A stretch of 64,000 nt of DNA, taken from Polynucleobacter brandtiae (GTDB lineage: Bacteria > Pseudomonadota > Gammaproteobacteria > Burkholderiales > Burkholderiaceae). The stretch is taken from NCBI RefSeq assembly GCF_002797575.1, contig NZ_PGTX01000002.1:248001-312000 (forward strand). The letters run 5' to 3'. Of the stretch, positions 27,835 through 37,095 are shown one piece after another (position 1 is the first letter of the stretch; each line of letters opens with the position of its first letter). The notes under the pieces are model-generated. The model was not told the DNA's origin. It saw only the letters and a program-made list of their open reading frames with translations, and did not search any database. Position numbers and translations under genes: made by a program.

Positions 27835-28461
27835 TTATTTGAGCAACTCAAAGAAAGGCTGTAACTGAGCACGTTTACGTTTATATGAAGCCTGATTCAC
27901 TACCAGTCGCGCACTGATATCGGCAATCGGCTCTACTTCAATCAGGCCATTTGCACGCAAGGTATTTCCAGTAGACACTAGATCCACGATTGCATCGGCT
28001 AAACCCACTAATGGGGCTAGCTCCATCGATCCATACAAATGAATCGTATCAATATGTACGCCCTTGTTCGCAAAATGCTCGCGAGCACAATTGACATACT
28101 TGGTAGCGACCTTTAAACGAGAGCCTTGTTTGACAGCAGCAGCATAGTCAAAACCCTCTTTGACCGCTACTGACATTCGGCACTTCGCAATATTGAGATC
28201 AAATGGCACATACAAACCGTCTGTACCATTTTCCATCAACACGTCTAAACCAGCCACCCCAAAATCCGCTCCGCCAAATTGAACGTAGGTAGGGACATCC
28301 GAAGCGCGCACAATAATTAAACGGACATCAGGATTAGAGGTCTCAATAATTAATTTACGTGATTTTTCAGGATCCTCAAGCGGACGAATACCGATCTTGG
28401 ATAAGATCTCAGCGGTTTCTTCAAAGATGCGCCCCTTCGAAAGGGCTAAAGTTAACTTCAT
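27835..28461 (-). CDS. hisG: ATP phosphoribosyltransferase, short form
   Basis: HisG joins ATP to PRPP, the first and feedback-controlled step of histidine synthesis. The 208-residue protein is the short form, lacking the C-terminal regulatory ACT-like domain; such enzymes require HisZ as a regulatory partner. No hisZ is present in this window. Motifs include [11 protein letters not shown] and the PRPP-binding [25 protein letters not shown] hexamer lies exactly six bases before the ATG and no ribosome binding site is seen, so it may have its own leaderless start downstream of murA. Confidence 0.95.
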   Translation of the reverse strand: MKLTLALSKGRIFEETAEILSKIGIRPLEDPEKSRKLIIETSNPDVRLIIVRASDVPTYVQFGGADFGVAGLDVLMENGTDGLYVPFDLNIAKCRMSVAVKEGFDYAAAVKQGSRLKVATKYVNCAREHFANKGVHIDTIHLYGSMELAPLVGLADAIVDLVSTGNTLRANGLIEVEPIADISARLVVNQASYKRKRAQLQPFFELLK

Positions 28462-28481
28462 GTCTTAATTATCTATCAGGC

Positions 28482-29756
28482 TTAATGAATTCGCTTAATC
28501 TGAGCCCCTAATAAGGTGAGTTTTTGCTCCATCCGATCATATCCGCGGTCCAAGTGGTAGATACGGTCTACCTGCGTTTCGCCTTGAGCGGCCAAACCTG
28601 CAATGACTAAACTGGCTGATGCCCGTAAATCCGTTGCCATCACCACTGCACCAGAGAGCTTTTCTACACCTTGGACTACAGCGGTATTGCCTTCAATCGC
28701 AATATCCGCCCCCAAACGATTCATCTCTTGAACATGCATGAAACGATTCTCAAAGATCGTTTCCGTAATGGTAGCGGTACCGCTGGCGATTGCATTAACT
28801 GCCATGAGCTGCGCTTGCATATCAGTCGGAAAGGCAGGGTATTCAGAGGTGCGGAAGTTAACAGCTTTGGGACGCACTTGCATTGAGGCCTTAATCCAGT
28901 CAGGCCCCACTTCCATCTCTAGCCCAACCTCTTTTAATTTAGCCAGAACAGCATCTAGCGTATCCGGGCGGCAATGTTTTACCAGCACTTCCCCGCCAGT
29001 GGCAGCTACCGCACATAAAAAGGTACCTGTCTCAATACGATCAGCGATGATGGTGTGCTCAGCACTATGCAGTTTCTCAACGCCTTGAATGACCAGGCGG
29101 TCAGTGCCAATCCCAGTGATCTTTGCACCCATCTTCACTAATAGTTCAGCTAAGTCACCGACTTCAGGCTCCCGTGCGGCATTTTCTAAAATAGTCGTGC
29201 CGGTTGCGAGGGTGGCGGCCATCAATAAATTTTCAGTACCGGTAACGGTAATCATGTCCGTCAAAATAGAGGCTCCTTGCAGACGCTCTAAAGGCGGCTT
29301 CATTTCTGCCTGAATATAACCACTCTGAATTTGAATGGTCGCCCCCATCGCCTTTAAGCCTTTAATATGCTGATCCACTGGACGCGCACCAATTGCGCAA
29401 CCTCCGGGCAAAGATACTTTAGCGCTATGCATTCTAGCTAGCAAAGGGCCGAGAACCAATATTGAAGCCCGCATGGTTTTCACCATCTCATAGGTGGCTT
29501 CAGAGCTCTTGATATCTGCTGCATGGAGCACTAGATGCGTTCGATTGGCCTCATCTGGAAAGGATACTTTTACACCGATCTCTTGTAAGAGCTTAAGCAT
29601 AGTGCGCACATCTTGTAGGTCGGGCACATTACGCAATACGATCGCTTGATCGGTTAATAGGCAAGCGCACAAAATAGGGAGTGCTGCATTTTTAGCCCCA
29701 GAAATCAATACTTCGCCCTTGAGCGGAGTACCGCCCACCATACTTAATTTGTCCAT
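28482..29756 (-). CDS. murA: UDP-N-acetylglucosamine 1-carboxyvinyltransferase
   Basis: MurA transfers enolpyruvate to UDP-GlcNAc, the first committed step of peptidoglycan synthesis, in the cytoplasm. The 424-residue protein starts [27 protein letters not shown]. It has the fosfomycin-target cysteine in [14 protein letters not shown] and the two inverted alpha/beta barrel domains (ending [17 protein letters not shown]). ibaG lies upstream and hisG downstream on the same strand, a conserved order. Confidence 0.97.
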   Translation of the reverse strand: MDKLSMVGGTPLKGEVLISGAKNAALPILCACLLTDQAIVLRNVPDLQDVRTMLKLLQEIGVKVSFPDEANRTHLVLHAADIKSSEATYEMVKTMRASILVLGPLLARMHSAKVSLPGGCAIGARPVDQHIKGLKAMGATIQIQSGYIQAEMKPPLERLQGASILTDMITVTGTENLLMAATLATGTTILENAAREPEVGDLAELLVKMGAKITGIGTDRLVIQGVEKLHSAEHTIIADRIETGTFLCAVAATGGEVLVKHCRPDTLDAVLAKLKEVGLEMEVGPDWIKASMQVRPKAVNFRTSEYPAFPTDMQAQLMAVNAIASGTATITETIFENRFMHVQEMNRLGADIAIEGNTAVVQGVEKLSGAVVMATDLRASASLVIAGLAAQGETQVDRIYHLDRGYDRMEQKLTLLGAQIKRIH

Positions 29757-29798
29757 GAATGGATTCCAGTAAAAAACGAAACGGGTACGACAGCCCTC

Positions 29799-30047
29799 TT
29801 AAGCTGTGGCGTTTTGGGCAAACTCTTCAGGCGTAAAAGCCTTAATAGAGAGTGCATGCACTTCAGCTTTCATACGATCGCCCATGGCAGCATAGACCAA
29901 TTGATGACGCTGAATTAATCGCTTACCTGCAAACTCAGGGCTCACAATCGTAGCAAAAAAATGCTGGCCATCGCCTTCAACCTGTATATGCGTGCAAGAA
30001 ATGCCTTGCTGGATATATCCCTCAATTTGTTCTGGGGTGGGCAACAT
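29799..30047 (-). CDS. ibaG: BolA family protein (IbaG type)
   Basis: This 82-residue protein belongs to the BolA family, which binds [2Fe-2S] clusters with monothiol glutaredoxins. It has the class-defining strand-helix region IQVEGDGQHFFATIVSPEFAGKRLIQRHQLVYAAMGDRM, including the conserved RHQLVY histidine. An AGGAGA ribosome binding site precedes the ATG. The position directly upstream of murA and downstream of the mla region is that of E. coli ibaG (yrbA). A likely partner is the GrxD-type glutaredoxin at 6.4 kb. Confidence 0.93.
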   Translation of the reverse strand: MLPTPEQIEGYIQQGISCTHIQVEGDGQHFFATIVSPEFAGKRLIQRHQLVYAAMGDRMKAEVHALSIKAFTPEEFAQNATA

Positions 30048-30113
30048 ACTCTCTCCTAATGACGAATTATTTTGTATTGGTGTTTTGATATTGAGTGCGT
30101 AGTCAATTACTCA

Positions 30114-30902
30114 TTAACTTCTGAGTTTGTAGCCTTTTTGCAATAAACGCAAAGCTAGCGCTGAGACTAGGATAAAAAAACAAGCGATGATGACTAGACT
30201 TCTCCAGGGTGAAATATCAGAAACGCCGAAGAAGCCGAAACGAAATCCATCAATCATGTAGAAAAAAGGATTGAAATGGGAGACGATTTGCCAAGCCGCG
30301 GGCAAAGAATGAATGGAATAAAAGACGCCCGATAACATCGTTGCCGGCATGATAATAAAGTTCTGGAAGGCAGCCAATTGATCATATTTGTCAGCCCAGA
30401 TACCTGCAATGAGGCCCATACTTCCTAATATGGCTGCGCCCAGAAACGCAAATGTCAAAATCCACAGTGGGTATTCAAATGCAGGTGGTGCATACAGCGC
30501 AGTAATGGCCAGCACTCCAAATCCAACCACTACCCCACGAAATACTGCAGCTAATACATAAGCAGCATAAAACTCTATATGGCTAAATGGCGCCAATAGT
30601 ACAAATACCAAGTTACCAGTCACTTTTGACTGAATCAAAGATGAGGAGGTATTAGCAAAAGCGTTTTGGAGGACACTCATCATGACTAGACCAGGAATCA
30701 AGAAAGTTGAATAGCTCAAGCGGCCATAAATCTCCCTACCTTCTAATACTTGACCGAAGATCATCAGGTACAAAATAGCCGTCAAGACCGGCGCTGCAAC
30801 CGTCTGAAAGCCTACCTTATAAAACCGTTTGATTTCTTTACGCAAGAGCATCGGAAATCCGCTGCCGTAAATTAAAGCAGGGGGTGTGAGAATCTTTTTC
30901 AC
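30114..30902 (-). CDS. ABC-2 type exporter, permease subunit
   Basis: This 262-residue membrane protein has about six helices and the ABC-2 permease layout, with a cytoplasmic N-terminus (LLRKEIKRFYKVGFQTVAAPVL) and the GVFYSIHSLPAAWQIVSHFNPFFYMIDGFRFGFFG C-terminal motif. It resembles the YadH/NodJ group. It overlaps the ATPase gene by four bases (ATGA), so the two form one transporter. The substrate is unknown; its position next to mla and murA suggests an envelope role, which is only inference. Confidence 0.9.
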   Translation of the reverse strand: MKKILTPPALIYGSGFPMLLRKEIKRFYKVGFQTVAAPVLTAILYLMIFGQVLEGREIYGRLSYSTFLIPGLVMMSVLQNAFANTSSSLIQSKVTGNLVFVLLAPFSHIEFYAAYVLAAVFRGVVVGFGVLAITALYAPPAFEYPLWILTFAFLGAAILGSMGLIAGIWADKYDQLAAFQNFIIMPATMLSGVFYSIHSLPAAWQIVSHFNPFFYMIDGFRFGFFGVSDISPWRSLVIIACFFILVSALALRLLQKGYKLRS

Positions 30903-31651
30903 AATACGCTGCCCGACATAATATTGACGAAAACATTCTCAAGATCGGTTTTACCCTCACCATCTTTTTTAATTGAGCCGTACTGACTCAGTAAATTCTG
31001 AGTAGTGTCGAGAGCCACAATGGTTCCTTGCTTAAGCATTGCAATACGCTGGCAGAGTGCCTCGGCCTCTTCTAGGTAATGCGTTGTCAATACGATCGTA
31101 TGACCATCTTGATTGAGGCGGCTAATAAATTGCCAAAGGGATTGACGTAACTCCACATCTACCCCTGCTGTAGGCTCATCTAAAATAATGACCGGGGGTC
31201 TATGAACCAAGGCCTGAGCGACCAGAACCCGTCGTTTCATACCGCCGGATAAAGCACGCATATTGCTGTCTGCCTTATTGACTAGATCAAGATTGGCCAT
31301 GATCTCATCAATCCAAGCATCATTATTGCGGATGCCAAAGTACCCCGACTGAAATTGCAATGTTTCGCGCACCGTAAAAAAAGGATCAAATACTAACTCT
31401 TGCGGCACGACGCCCAACATTCGGCGAGCCTCACGAAAATGGCTCTGTACATCCGCCCCCATAATCGCAGCATGGCCATGATCCGCAGTCGCCAAACCCG
31501 CCAAAATAGAGATCAGCGTTGTCTTACCCGCACCATTGGGTCCCAGCAAACCAAAAAACTCACCTTGCTCAATCGATAGGGAAACCTGATCTAGCGCCTG
31601 CAGTGCACCATAGTTTTTGGATATGTTTTTAATGGAGATTGCTGGATGCAT
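30899..31651 (-). CDS. ABC-2 type exporter, ATP-binding subunit
   Basis: This 250-residue ATPase has the Walker A motif LLGPNGAGKTTLIS, Q-loop, signature LSGGMKRRVLVAQAL and Walker B VIILDEPTAGVD. It resembles the YadG/NodI group of exporter ATPases. The frame is open to 31690, but ATG 31651 (MHPAISIKNISKNYG) starts the domain correctly and lies just past the mlaB stop. It is coupled to the permease gene by a four-base overlap. Confidence 0.92.
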   Translation of the reverse strand: MHPAISIKNISKNYGALQALDQVSLSIEQGEFFGLLGPNGAGKTTLISILAGLATADHGHAAIMGADVQSHFREARRMLGVVPQELVFDPFFTVRETLQFQSGYFGIRNNDAWIDEIMANLDLVNKADSNMRALSGGMKRRVLVAQALVHRPPVIILDEPTAGVDVELRQSLWQFISRLNQDGHTIVLTTHYLEEAEALCQRIAMLKQGTIVALDTTQNLLSQYGSIKKDGEGKTDLENVFVNIMSGSVL

Positions 31652-31652
31652 A

Positions 31653-31919
31653 CTATGACAAACCAAGTAATGCTGACACGCCATATACACTGGCTAGCAC
31701 CGTTAACTTTTCTGGGGCTCCAGTCATTTGTAGGTTTAAACCGCGAGCCTGCAAGTTCTTTTGCCATGAAATTAAGACTGTCAATACCGTTGAGTCAAAA
31801 TCTTGAAGGCCAGAGCAGTCAATCAATCCTGATGTAGTCAGGCTAAGCAAGCCGTCTCTCTCCAACTGCACAGCATTGGCTTGTGTTACTGAAGCAGGTA
31901 ATAAAAATGACATCTTCAT
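31653..31919 (-). CDS. mlaB: Mla STAS-domain protein MlaB
   Basis: This 88-residue protein is a single STAS domain, with DCSGLQDFDSTVLTVLISWQ matching the anti-sigma-antagonist-like core. MlaB binds MlaF and stabilises the MlaFEDB phospholipid transporter. It is the last mla gene, seven bases after mlaC, and is followed at once by the ABC exporter genes. Confidence 0.88.
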   Translation of the reverse strand: MKMSFLLPASVTQANAVQLERDGLLSLTTSGLIDCSGLQDFDSTVLTVLISWQKNLQARGLNLQMTGAPEKLTVLASVYGVSALLGLS

Positions 31920-31925
31920 TGGGGC

Positions 31926-32573
31926 TTAATTAGCGGGCTTAACAGTTGCTAGCTGCTTGTTTCGGTCCTGCAAAAATTTCACCAAGCCATCGATGCCATT
32001 TTGACTAATTTGATTGGCGAACTGATTTCGATAGGCCTCGACTAGCCACACGCCCATGATGTTCATATCGTAGACTTTCCAGCCATTGGCGGTTTTCTCA
32101 AGGCGATAGTCAAGCGATACGGGATCGCCTCGCCCAAGCACAACCGTCTTGACAATAACTTCCTTATCGTCTGGAGCTGCACGTAAGGGCTTAAATTGAA
32201 TCGTTTGGTCTCGTAACTGACTCAATGCACCTGAGTAAGTGCGCATCAACAGGCTTTTAAATTCTGCTATTAATTGCGCCTGCTGTTCAGGGGTCGCTTT
32301 TTTCCAATTTGGACCCATGGCCATTTCAGTAGTACGGCGCATATCGGCATAAGGAAGAATCTTTTTCTCAACCAATTCGACAATGCGAGGAATATTCCCT
32401 TTCTGAATCTCGGGATCAGATTTCACAGAAGCCATCACATCAGACACCACTGCTTTAATCAGGCCATCGGGAGTCGACTGATCAATGACTTGAGCGCCAG
32501 CATTGCTCAGTACTAAGAAAAAGCTAGCAAGCAATACCGCAAGGTAGCGTTGAATTATTTTGTTACTTTTCAT
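31926..32573 (-). CDS. mlaC: Periplasmic phospholipid-binding protein MlaC
   Basis: MlaC ferries phospholipids across the periplasm between MlaA and MlaFEDB. The 215-residue precursor has a signal peptide (about 1-27, ending SNAGA). The Tol-Toluene tolerance (Ttg2D) fold follows, with ILPYADMRRTTEMAMGPNWKKATPEQQAQLIAEF and KTANGWKVYDMNIMGVWLVEAYRNQF. It follows mlaA after about 70 bases. Confidence 0.94.
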   Translation of the reverse strand: MKSNKIIQRYLAVLLASFFLVLSNAGAQVIDQSTPDGLIKAVVSDVMASVKSDPEIQKGNIPRIVELVEKKILPYADMRRTTEMAMGPNWKKATPEQQAQLIAEFKSLLMRTYSGALSQLRDQTIQFKPLRAAPDDKEVIVKTVVLGRGDPVSLDYRLEKTANGWKVYDMNIMGVWLVEAYRNQFANQISQNGIDGLVKFLQDRNKQLATVKPAN

Positions 32574-32646
32574 ATGTTCTCGATCATGACGCTATAACCA
32601 GATTTATTTTAAATGCTTTGCATTCAATCACTGCCGACGATGCCTA

Positions 32647-33396
32647 TCATTCATAGGGATTTTGATAAGGCCGCACTAAGGGCTCTTCATCATCGCGCCC
32701 CTCATTGATCTGATACTCACGCCGCTGAATATACGCATCACGCACAAAGCTATATTTATCAATTGCCGCACCATCGAGCAAGTCACCAGCCTCGTAATAG
32801 GTATTGCGTCCATTGACTACGCGCAGACCGGTAATGCTGTTACGCAAGCCAATATCTTTTACATACTTAAATAAGTAATCTGACTCCAGATCAGCACCCG
32901 TACCAAAGGTATCGCGCACACTACTAGGTCCAAAGAATGGCAACACCACATAAGGCCCCGCTGGAACGCCCCATACGCCAAAGGTTTGACCCCAATCTTC
33001 TTTATGTTTTGGTAAACCACCTGGCGTTGCTAAATCAATCAATCCACCTAAACCCATTGTGGTGTTCACAACAACCCGCATGAGGTCTGTAAATGCATCG
33101 GCTGGCTTACCTTGCAGTAAGTTTTGCAATGCGGTGTAAATATCACTGTAGTTGCTAAAAAAGTTGTAAACCCCGTCACGAATAAACTCGGGCAATACAA
33201 AGCGATATCCGGTTACCACTGGCTTCAGTACATAGGCATCCAAGCCCTCGTTAAACTCAAAAACAGATCGGTTAAATGGCTCCCAAGGATCTGCGGGAGA
33301 GCGCTCAACGCCAGCAGGAATAGATGCGCACCCTACAATTACCGATACTAGGCCAAGCAATACTAAGCGCCTAAGCCTCTTCAGTAATGGCATCAT
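32647..33396 (-). CDS. mlaA: Outer-membrane lipoprotein MlaA (VacJ)
   Basis: MlaA removes phospholipids from the outer leaflet of the outer membrane. The 249-residue precursor has a lipoprotein signal with lipobox VIVGC near residues 19-23. Its MlaA core includes DPWEPFNRSVFEFNEGLDAYVLKPV, GGLIDLATPGGLPKHKEDWGQTFGVWGV and GPYVVLPFFGPSSVRDTFG. It sits inside the operon between mlaD and mlaC, overlapping mlaD by four bases. E. coli keeps mlaA elsewhere. Confidence 0.95.
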   Translation of the reverse strand: MMPLLKRLRRLVLLGLVSVIVGCASIPAGVERSPADPWEPFNRSVFEFNEGLDAYVLKPVVTGYRFVLPEFIRDGVYNFFSNYSDIYTALQNLLQGKPADAFTDLMRVVVNTTMGLGGLIDLATPGGLPKHKEDWGQTFGVWGVPAGPYVVLPFFGPSSVRDTFGTGADLESDYLFKYVKDIGLRNSITGLRVVNGRNTYYEAGDLLDGAAIDKYSFVRDAYIQRREYQINEGRDDEEPLVRPYQNPYE

Positions 33397-33899
33397 TTTG
33401 CTGCGCCCTTGTCTTGTGCCTTGTCTTGTGCTTTATCTTGGCCGCTATCAGCAGCCTTGTTATATAAGAATTGACTGATGAGGCTTTCTAAAACAATGGC
33501 AGACTGAGTTTGCGTAATTCTGTCGCCGGAGGCTAGCATGTCATCCGAGCCACCAGCATCCAAACCAATATATTGCTCGCCCAATAAGCCGGAAGTCAAA
33601 ATCTTCGCGGCTGAGTCTTTCGGGAACTTGTAGCCCTCTTCGATAGTCATCAACACAGTCGCCTGATACGTTTTGTCATCAAAAGAAATATTGGCAATCC
33701 GCCCAACCACCACTCCAGCACTCTTGACTGGCGCACGTGGCTTGAGTCCGCCAATATTGTCAAATCGCGCAGAAATTTTATAGGTTGGCGCAAAGGAAAC
33801 GGCATTCATATTGCCGACCTTTAGGGCTAAAAATAAAGCAGCTAGCAAACCAATTGCTACAAAAATTCCGACCCAAACATCAATTGCACTTTTTCTCAT
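33393..33899 (-). CDS. mlaD: Phospholipid transporter MCE-domain subunit MlaD
   Basis: MlaD is the inner-membrane-anchored MCE hexamer of the Mla system. The 168-residue protein has an N-terminal membrane helix (residues about 8-28) and the MCE domain (RFDNIGGLKPRAPVKSAGVVVGRI through LLGEQYIGLDAGG). A C-terminal helix ends in a repetitive tail with QDKA units, encoded by a 12-base tandem repeat. The tail probably extends into the periplasm. Confidence 0.94.
   Translation of the reverse strand: MRKSAIDVWVGIFVAIGLLAALFLALKVGNMNAVSFAPTYKISARFDNIGGLKPRAPVKSAGVVVGRIANISFDDKTYQATVLMTIEEGYKFPKDSAAKILTSGLLGEQYIGLDAGGSDDMLASGDRITQTQSAIVLESLISQFLYNKAADSGQDKAQDKAQDKGAAK
33409..33444. repeat. 12-bp tandem repeat encoding the MlaD tail
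   Basis: Plus-strand units are ttgtcttgtgcc (33409-33420), ttgtcttgtgct (33421-33432) and a diverged ttatcttggccg (33433-33444). On the coding strand these give repeats of Gln-Asp-Lys-Ala. Unit changes would keep the frame. Confidence 0.8.
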
Positions 33900-33920
33900 A
33901 AGAGTCCTAGTTCGTACTTT

Positions 33921-34718
33921 CTAATTCGAGAACATCATGGCCGTTAGTAAAAAATCTAACGCTAAAACCGATAAAGAGGAGATCACCACCGTACGGGTAG
34001 TCGCCTGTGAGACGCCTTCGGGCGTGGGCTTTGATTCGTAACCTTGGTAAAGTGCAATGAAAGTGACGGCTACACCAAACACCACACTCTTGATTAGGCC
34101 ATTACCTATATCCGAGAAAAGATCAACGCCCCCTTGCATCTGCGACCAAAACGCCCCAGAGTCCACACCAATTAGCGGAACTCCTACAAAGTAACCGCCC
34201 ATCACACCTACTGCAGTAAAAATCGTTGCCAAAATAGGCATCGCAATAATACCCGCCCAAAGCCGTGGGGCGATCACACGACTAAGCGGATCAACAGCCA
34301 TCATTTCCATAGCACTTAACTGCTCACCGGCTTTCATCAAGCCGATCTCTGCTGTCAGTGAGGTGCCGGCTCTACCAGCAAACAACAAGGCAGTAATAAC
34401 AGGGCCTAGTTCACGGGTCAGTGAAAGTGCAACCAATAAACCTAATGCCTGCTCTGAGCCATAGCGGTTTAAAGTGTAATAACCCTGCAAGCCCAGCACA
34501 AAGCCAACGAATAAGCCAGATACGGCAATGATTACAAAAGAGTGATTACCAACGAATAAAATCTGATCACATACCAAGCGAGGTCTTTTTAATAAAAATC
34601 CAGAGCGCATGATCACTGCCGCAAACATGCGTGCAGCAAGGCCAAGGCTTGCGAGATTGTGGCGTACAAAAAACCCTAGATCCCCTAGGAGATTAATGGA
34701 TTTGTAAAGAATATTCAT
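33921..34718 (-). CDS. mlaE: Phospholipid transporter permease MlaE
   Basis: MlaE is the inner-membrane permease of MlaFEDB. The 265-residue protein has five or so helices and the family motifs LLVALSLTRELGPVITALLFAGRAGTSLTAEIGLMKAGEQLSAMEMM and AVTFIALYQGYESKPTPEGVSQATTRTVV. It overlaps mlaF by four bases and precedes mlaD by 21. Confidence 0.96.
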   Translation of the reverse strand: MNILYKSINLLGDLGFFVRHNLASLGLAARMFAAVIMRSGFLLKRPRLVCDQILFVGNHSFVIIAVSGLFVGFVLGLQGYYTLNRYGSEQALGLLVALSLTRELGPVITALLFAGRAGTSLTAEIGLMKAGEQLSAMEMMAVDPLSRVIAPRLWAGIIAMPILATIFTAVGVMGGYFVGVPLIGVDSGAFWSQMQGGVDLFSDIGNGLIKSVVFGVAVTFIALYQGYESKPTPEGVSQATTRTVVISSLSVLALDFLLTAMMFSN

Positions 34719-35578
34719 TGTGCTTTCACCCCAAAATCTTCCTCAAGCGTTTGCCCTGGGTAATGAAATGGCACAGGGCCATCTGGTGACGCATCTAAAA
34801 ACTGACGGACAAAGGGATCCGTTGAGCGGCTCAATTCTTCTGGTGTACCTTGTGCACCAATCCGACCGTTGGCAATGAAATACACGTAATCCGCAATTTC
34901 AAAAGTTTCCTCAACATCGTGAGTAACCAAAAGGCTGGTTGCTCCTAAGGCACTATTTAAGTCACGGATCAAGCGAGCCGTAATACCCAATGAGATCGGA
35001 TCTAATCCTGCAAAGGGCTCGTCATACATAATCAGAGGCGGATCCAATGCAATGGCCCTTGCTAAAGCTACACGACGCGCCATGCCACCCGAAATTTGCG
35101 AAGGCATTAAATCCCGCGCACCCCGTAAACCCACAGCATTTAATTTCATTAAAACTAAAGAACGCAACAAGTCTTCAGTCAAATCAGTATGTTCACGTAA
35201 TGGAAAAGCAACGTTCTCTAAAACACTAAGGTCGGTAAACAGTGCGCCAAACTGGAAAAGCATGCCCATACGACGGCGTGCCGCCATGAGTTCAGCAGAG
35301 TTCATTTTGCCAATATCAGCGCCTTCGAATAACACTTGGCCTGACTGAGCTGCGAACTGCCCACCAATCAGGCGCAAGATAGTGGTCTTACCGCACCCCG
35401 AACCCCCCATCACCGCAACTACTTGTCCGCGACGGAACTCCATATTGAGCCCAGATAGGATTTGTCTCCCACCCAGCTCATAAGCAAAGTTCACATTCTC
35501 AATCGATACAACAATCTCACCAGAAAAATCTTGCTGGGTATTCACTGAGTTCGACGTATCGCGGTTCATATCCCTCAC
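34715..35578 (-). CDS. mlaF: Phospholipid transporter ATP-binding subunit MlaF
   Basis: MlaF powers the Mla transporter. The 287-residue ATPase has Walker A VMGGSGCGKTT, the signature ISGGMARRVALARAIALDPP, Walker B LIMYDEPFAGLD and the H-loop VTHDVEE. The C-terminal extension (VPFHYPGQTLEEDFG) is normal for MlaF. The start may be GTG 35578 or ATG 35569; neither has a well-spaced ribosome binding site. It begins next to the gltD stop, so glutamate synthase and mla genes may share transcripts. Confidence 0.95.
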   Translation of the reverse strand: MRDMNRDTSNSVNTQQDFSGEIVVSIENVNFAYELGGRQILSGLNMEFRRGQVVAVMGGSGCGKTTILRLIGGQFAAQSGQVLFEGADIGKMNSAELMAARRRMGMLFQFGALFTDLSVLENVAFPLREHTDLTEDLLRSLVLMKLNAVGLRGARDLMPSQISGGMARRVALARAIALDPPLIMYDEPFAGLDPISLGITARLIRDLNSALGATSLLVTHDVEETFEIADYVYFIANGRIGAQGTPEELSRSTDPFVRQFLDASPDGPVPFHYPGQTLEEDFGVKAQ

Positions 35579-35579
35579 A

Positions 35580-37043
35580 TTATCGCGGCAGAACGGAAGA
35601 CCCCATTAAATACTCATCTACTGCTTGGGCGCACTGACGACCTTCACGAATAGCCCAAACTACTAAGGATTGACCACGACGCATGTCGCCAGCAGCAAAT
35701 ACCTTAGGGACATTGGTTTGATAGGCATTTTGACCATCAACCGTCGCTTTTGCGTTACCGCGGGCATCTTTTTCAACGCCAAAGGCATTCAAGACTTGTT
35801 GTGCAGGAGATACAAAACCCATGGCCAGTAACACTAGATCCGCTTTAATCTCAAATTCAGAGTTTGGCACTTCTGACATCTTTCCGTCTTTCCACTCCAA
35901 ACGAACGCCAATCAGCTTCTCCAACTTGCCGTCTTTTCCTTCAAAACGCTTGGTTCCGACGGACCAATCACGATCACAACCCTCTTCATGGGAAGAGGAA
36001 GTGCGCAACTTGGTTGGCCAATAGGGCCACACTAATGGCTTATTTTCTACTTCAGGAGGCTGTGGCAATAATTCAAACTGGGTAATCTGTGCTGCGCCAT
36101 GACGGTTGGAAGTTCCCACGCAGTCAGAACCAGTATCTCCGCCACCGATGACGACAACATGCTTGCCAGTTGCCCGAATCTCGTTCTTAAAGTCGCCGGC
36201 GTTCTCTTTATTCTGCGGAATTAAGAACTCCAAGGCATAGTGCACACCAGCTAATTCACGGCCTGGAACAGGAAGGTCGCGGGGCTGCTCAGCACCACCG
36301 GTAATGACGACAGCATCGAAGTCTTTCATCAACTGATCAGGTGAGACTGTTTTGCTTGAGTAATTTTTGACCTCAACTCCCATGGCCTCTTTGCCTACGA
36401 AAACACCTGTTTCAAACTTTACGCCTTCAGCTTGCATCTGCTCGACACGACGGTCGATCAACCATTTTTCCATTTTGAAGTCTGGAATACCATAACGCAA
36501 CAATCCACCAACGCGATCATTCTTTTCAAATACGGTGACGTCGTGACCAACGCGGGCCAATTGTTGTGCCGTTGCCATGCCGGCAGGCCCACCACCGACT
36601 ACTGCAATCTTTTTACCGGTCTTCGTTTTTGGTGGCTGCGGAACAACCCAACCATTTTCCCAGCCTTTATCAATAATGGCATGCTCGATTGACTTGATGC
36701 CCACGGCTTCACTATTAATACCTAATGTACACGCAGCCTCACATGGCGCTGGACAGATACGGCCAGTGAACTCTGGAAAGTTATTGGTTGATTGCAATAC
36801 ATCCAATGCATTCTTCCAATCATTTTGGAATACCAGATCATTGAAATCTGGAATGATGTTGTTCACAGGGCAACCGCTATTACAAAAAGGAATGCCGCAG
36901 TCCATGCAACGAGCACCCTGTACTTTAGCTTCTGCATCTGTCAATGCCACTACAAACTCTTTGTAATGATGAAGACGTTGAACTGGTGCTTCGTAGGTTT
37001 CTGCTACGCGCTCAAACTCCATAAATCCAGTGACTTTACCCAT
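35580..37043 (-). CDS. gltD: Glutamate synthase (NADPH) small subunit
   Basis: GltD supplies electrons from NADPH to GltB. The 487-residue protein has an N-terminal cysteine region ([28 protein letters not shown] and [17 protein letters not shown]) that binds two [4Fe-4S] clusters. The FAD site is [20 protein letters not shown] and the NADPH site [14 protein letters not shown]. It lies 52 bases after gltB on the same strand. Confidence 0.97.
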   Translation of the reverse strand: MGKVTGFMEFERVAETYEAPVQRLHHYKEFVVALTDAEAKVQGARCMDCGIPFCNSGCPVNNIIPDFNDLVFQNDWKNALDVLQSTNNFPEFTGRICPAPCEAACTLGINSEAVGIKSIEHAIIDKGWENGWVVPQPPKTKTGKKIAVVGGGPAGMATAQQLARVGHDVTVFEKNDRVGGLLRYGIPDFKMEKWLIDRRVEQMQAEGVKFETGVFVGKEAMGVEVKNYSSKTVSPDQLMKDFDAVVITGGAEQPRDLPVPGRELAGVHYALEFLIPQNKENAGDFKNEIRATGKHVVVIGGGDTGSDCVGTSNRHGAAQITQFELLPQPPEVENKPLVWPYWPTKLRTSSSHEEGCDRDWSVGTKRFEGKDGKLEKLIGVRLEWKDGKMSEVPNSEFEIKADLVLLAMGFVSPAQQVLNAFGVEKDARGNAKATVDGQNAYQTNVPKVFAAGDMRRGQSLVVWAIREGRQCAQAVDEYLMGSSVLPR

Positions 37044-37095
37044 ATCGAATCCTTAGTTATCTTTTCTTAGTATCTAGACGTATTAGTGGAATTAC

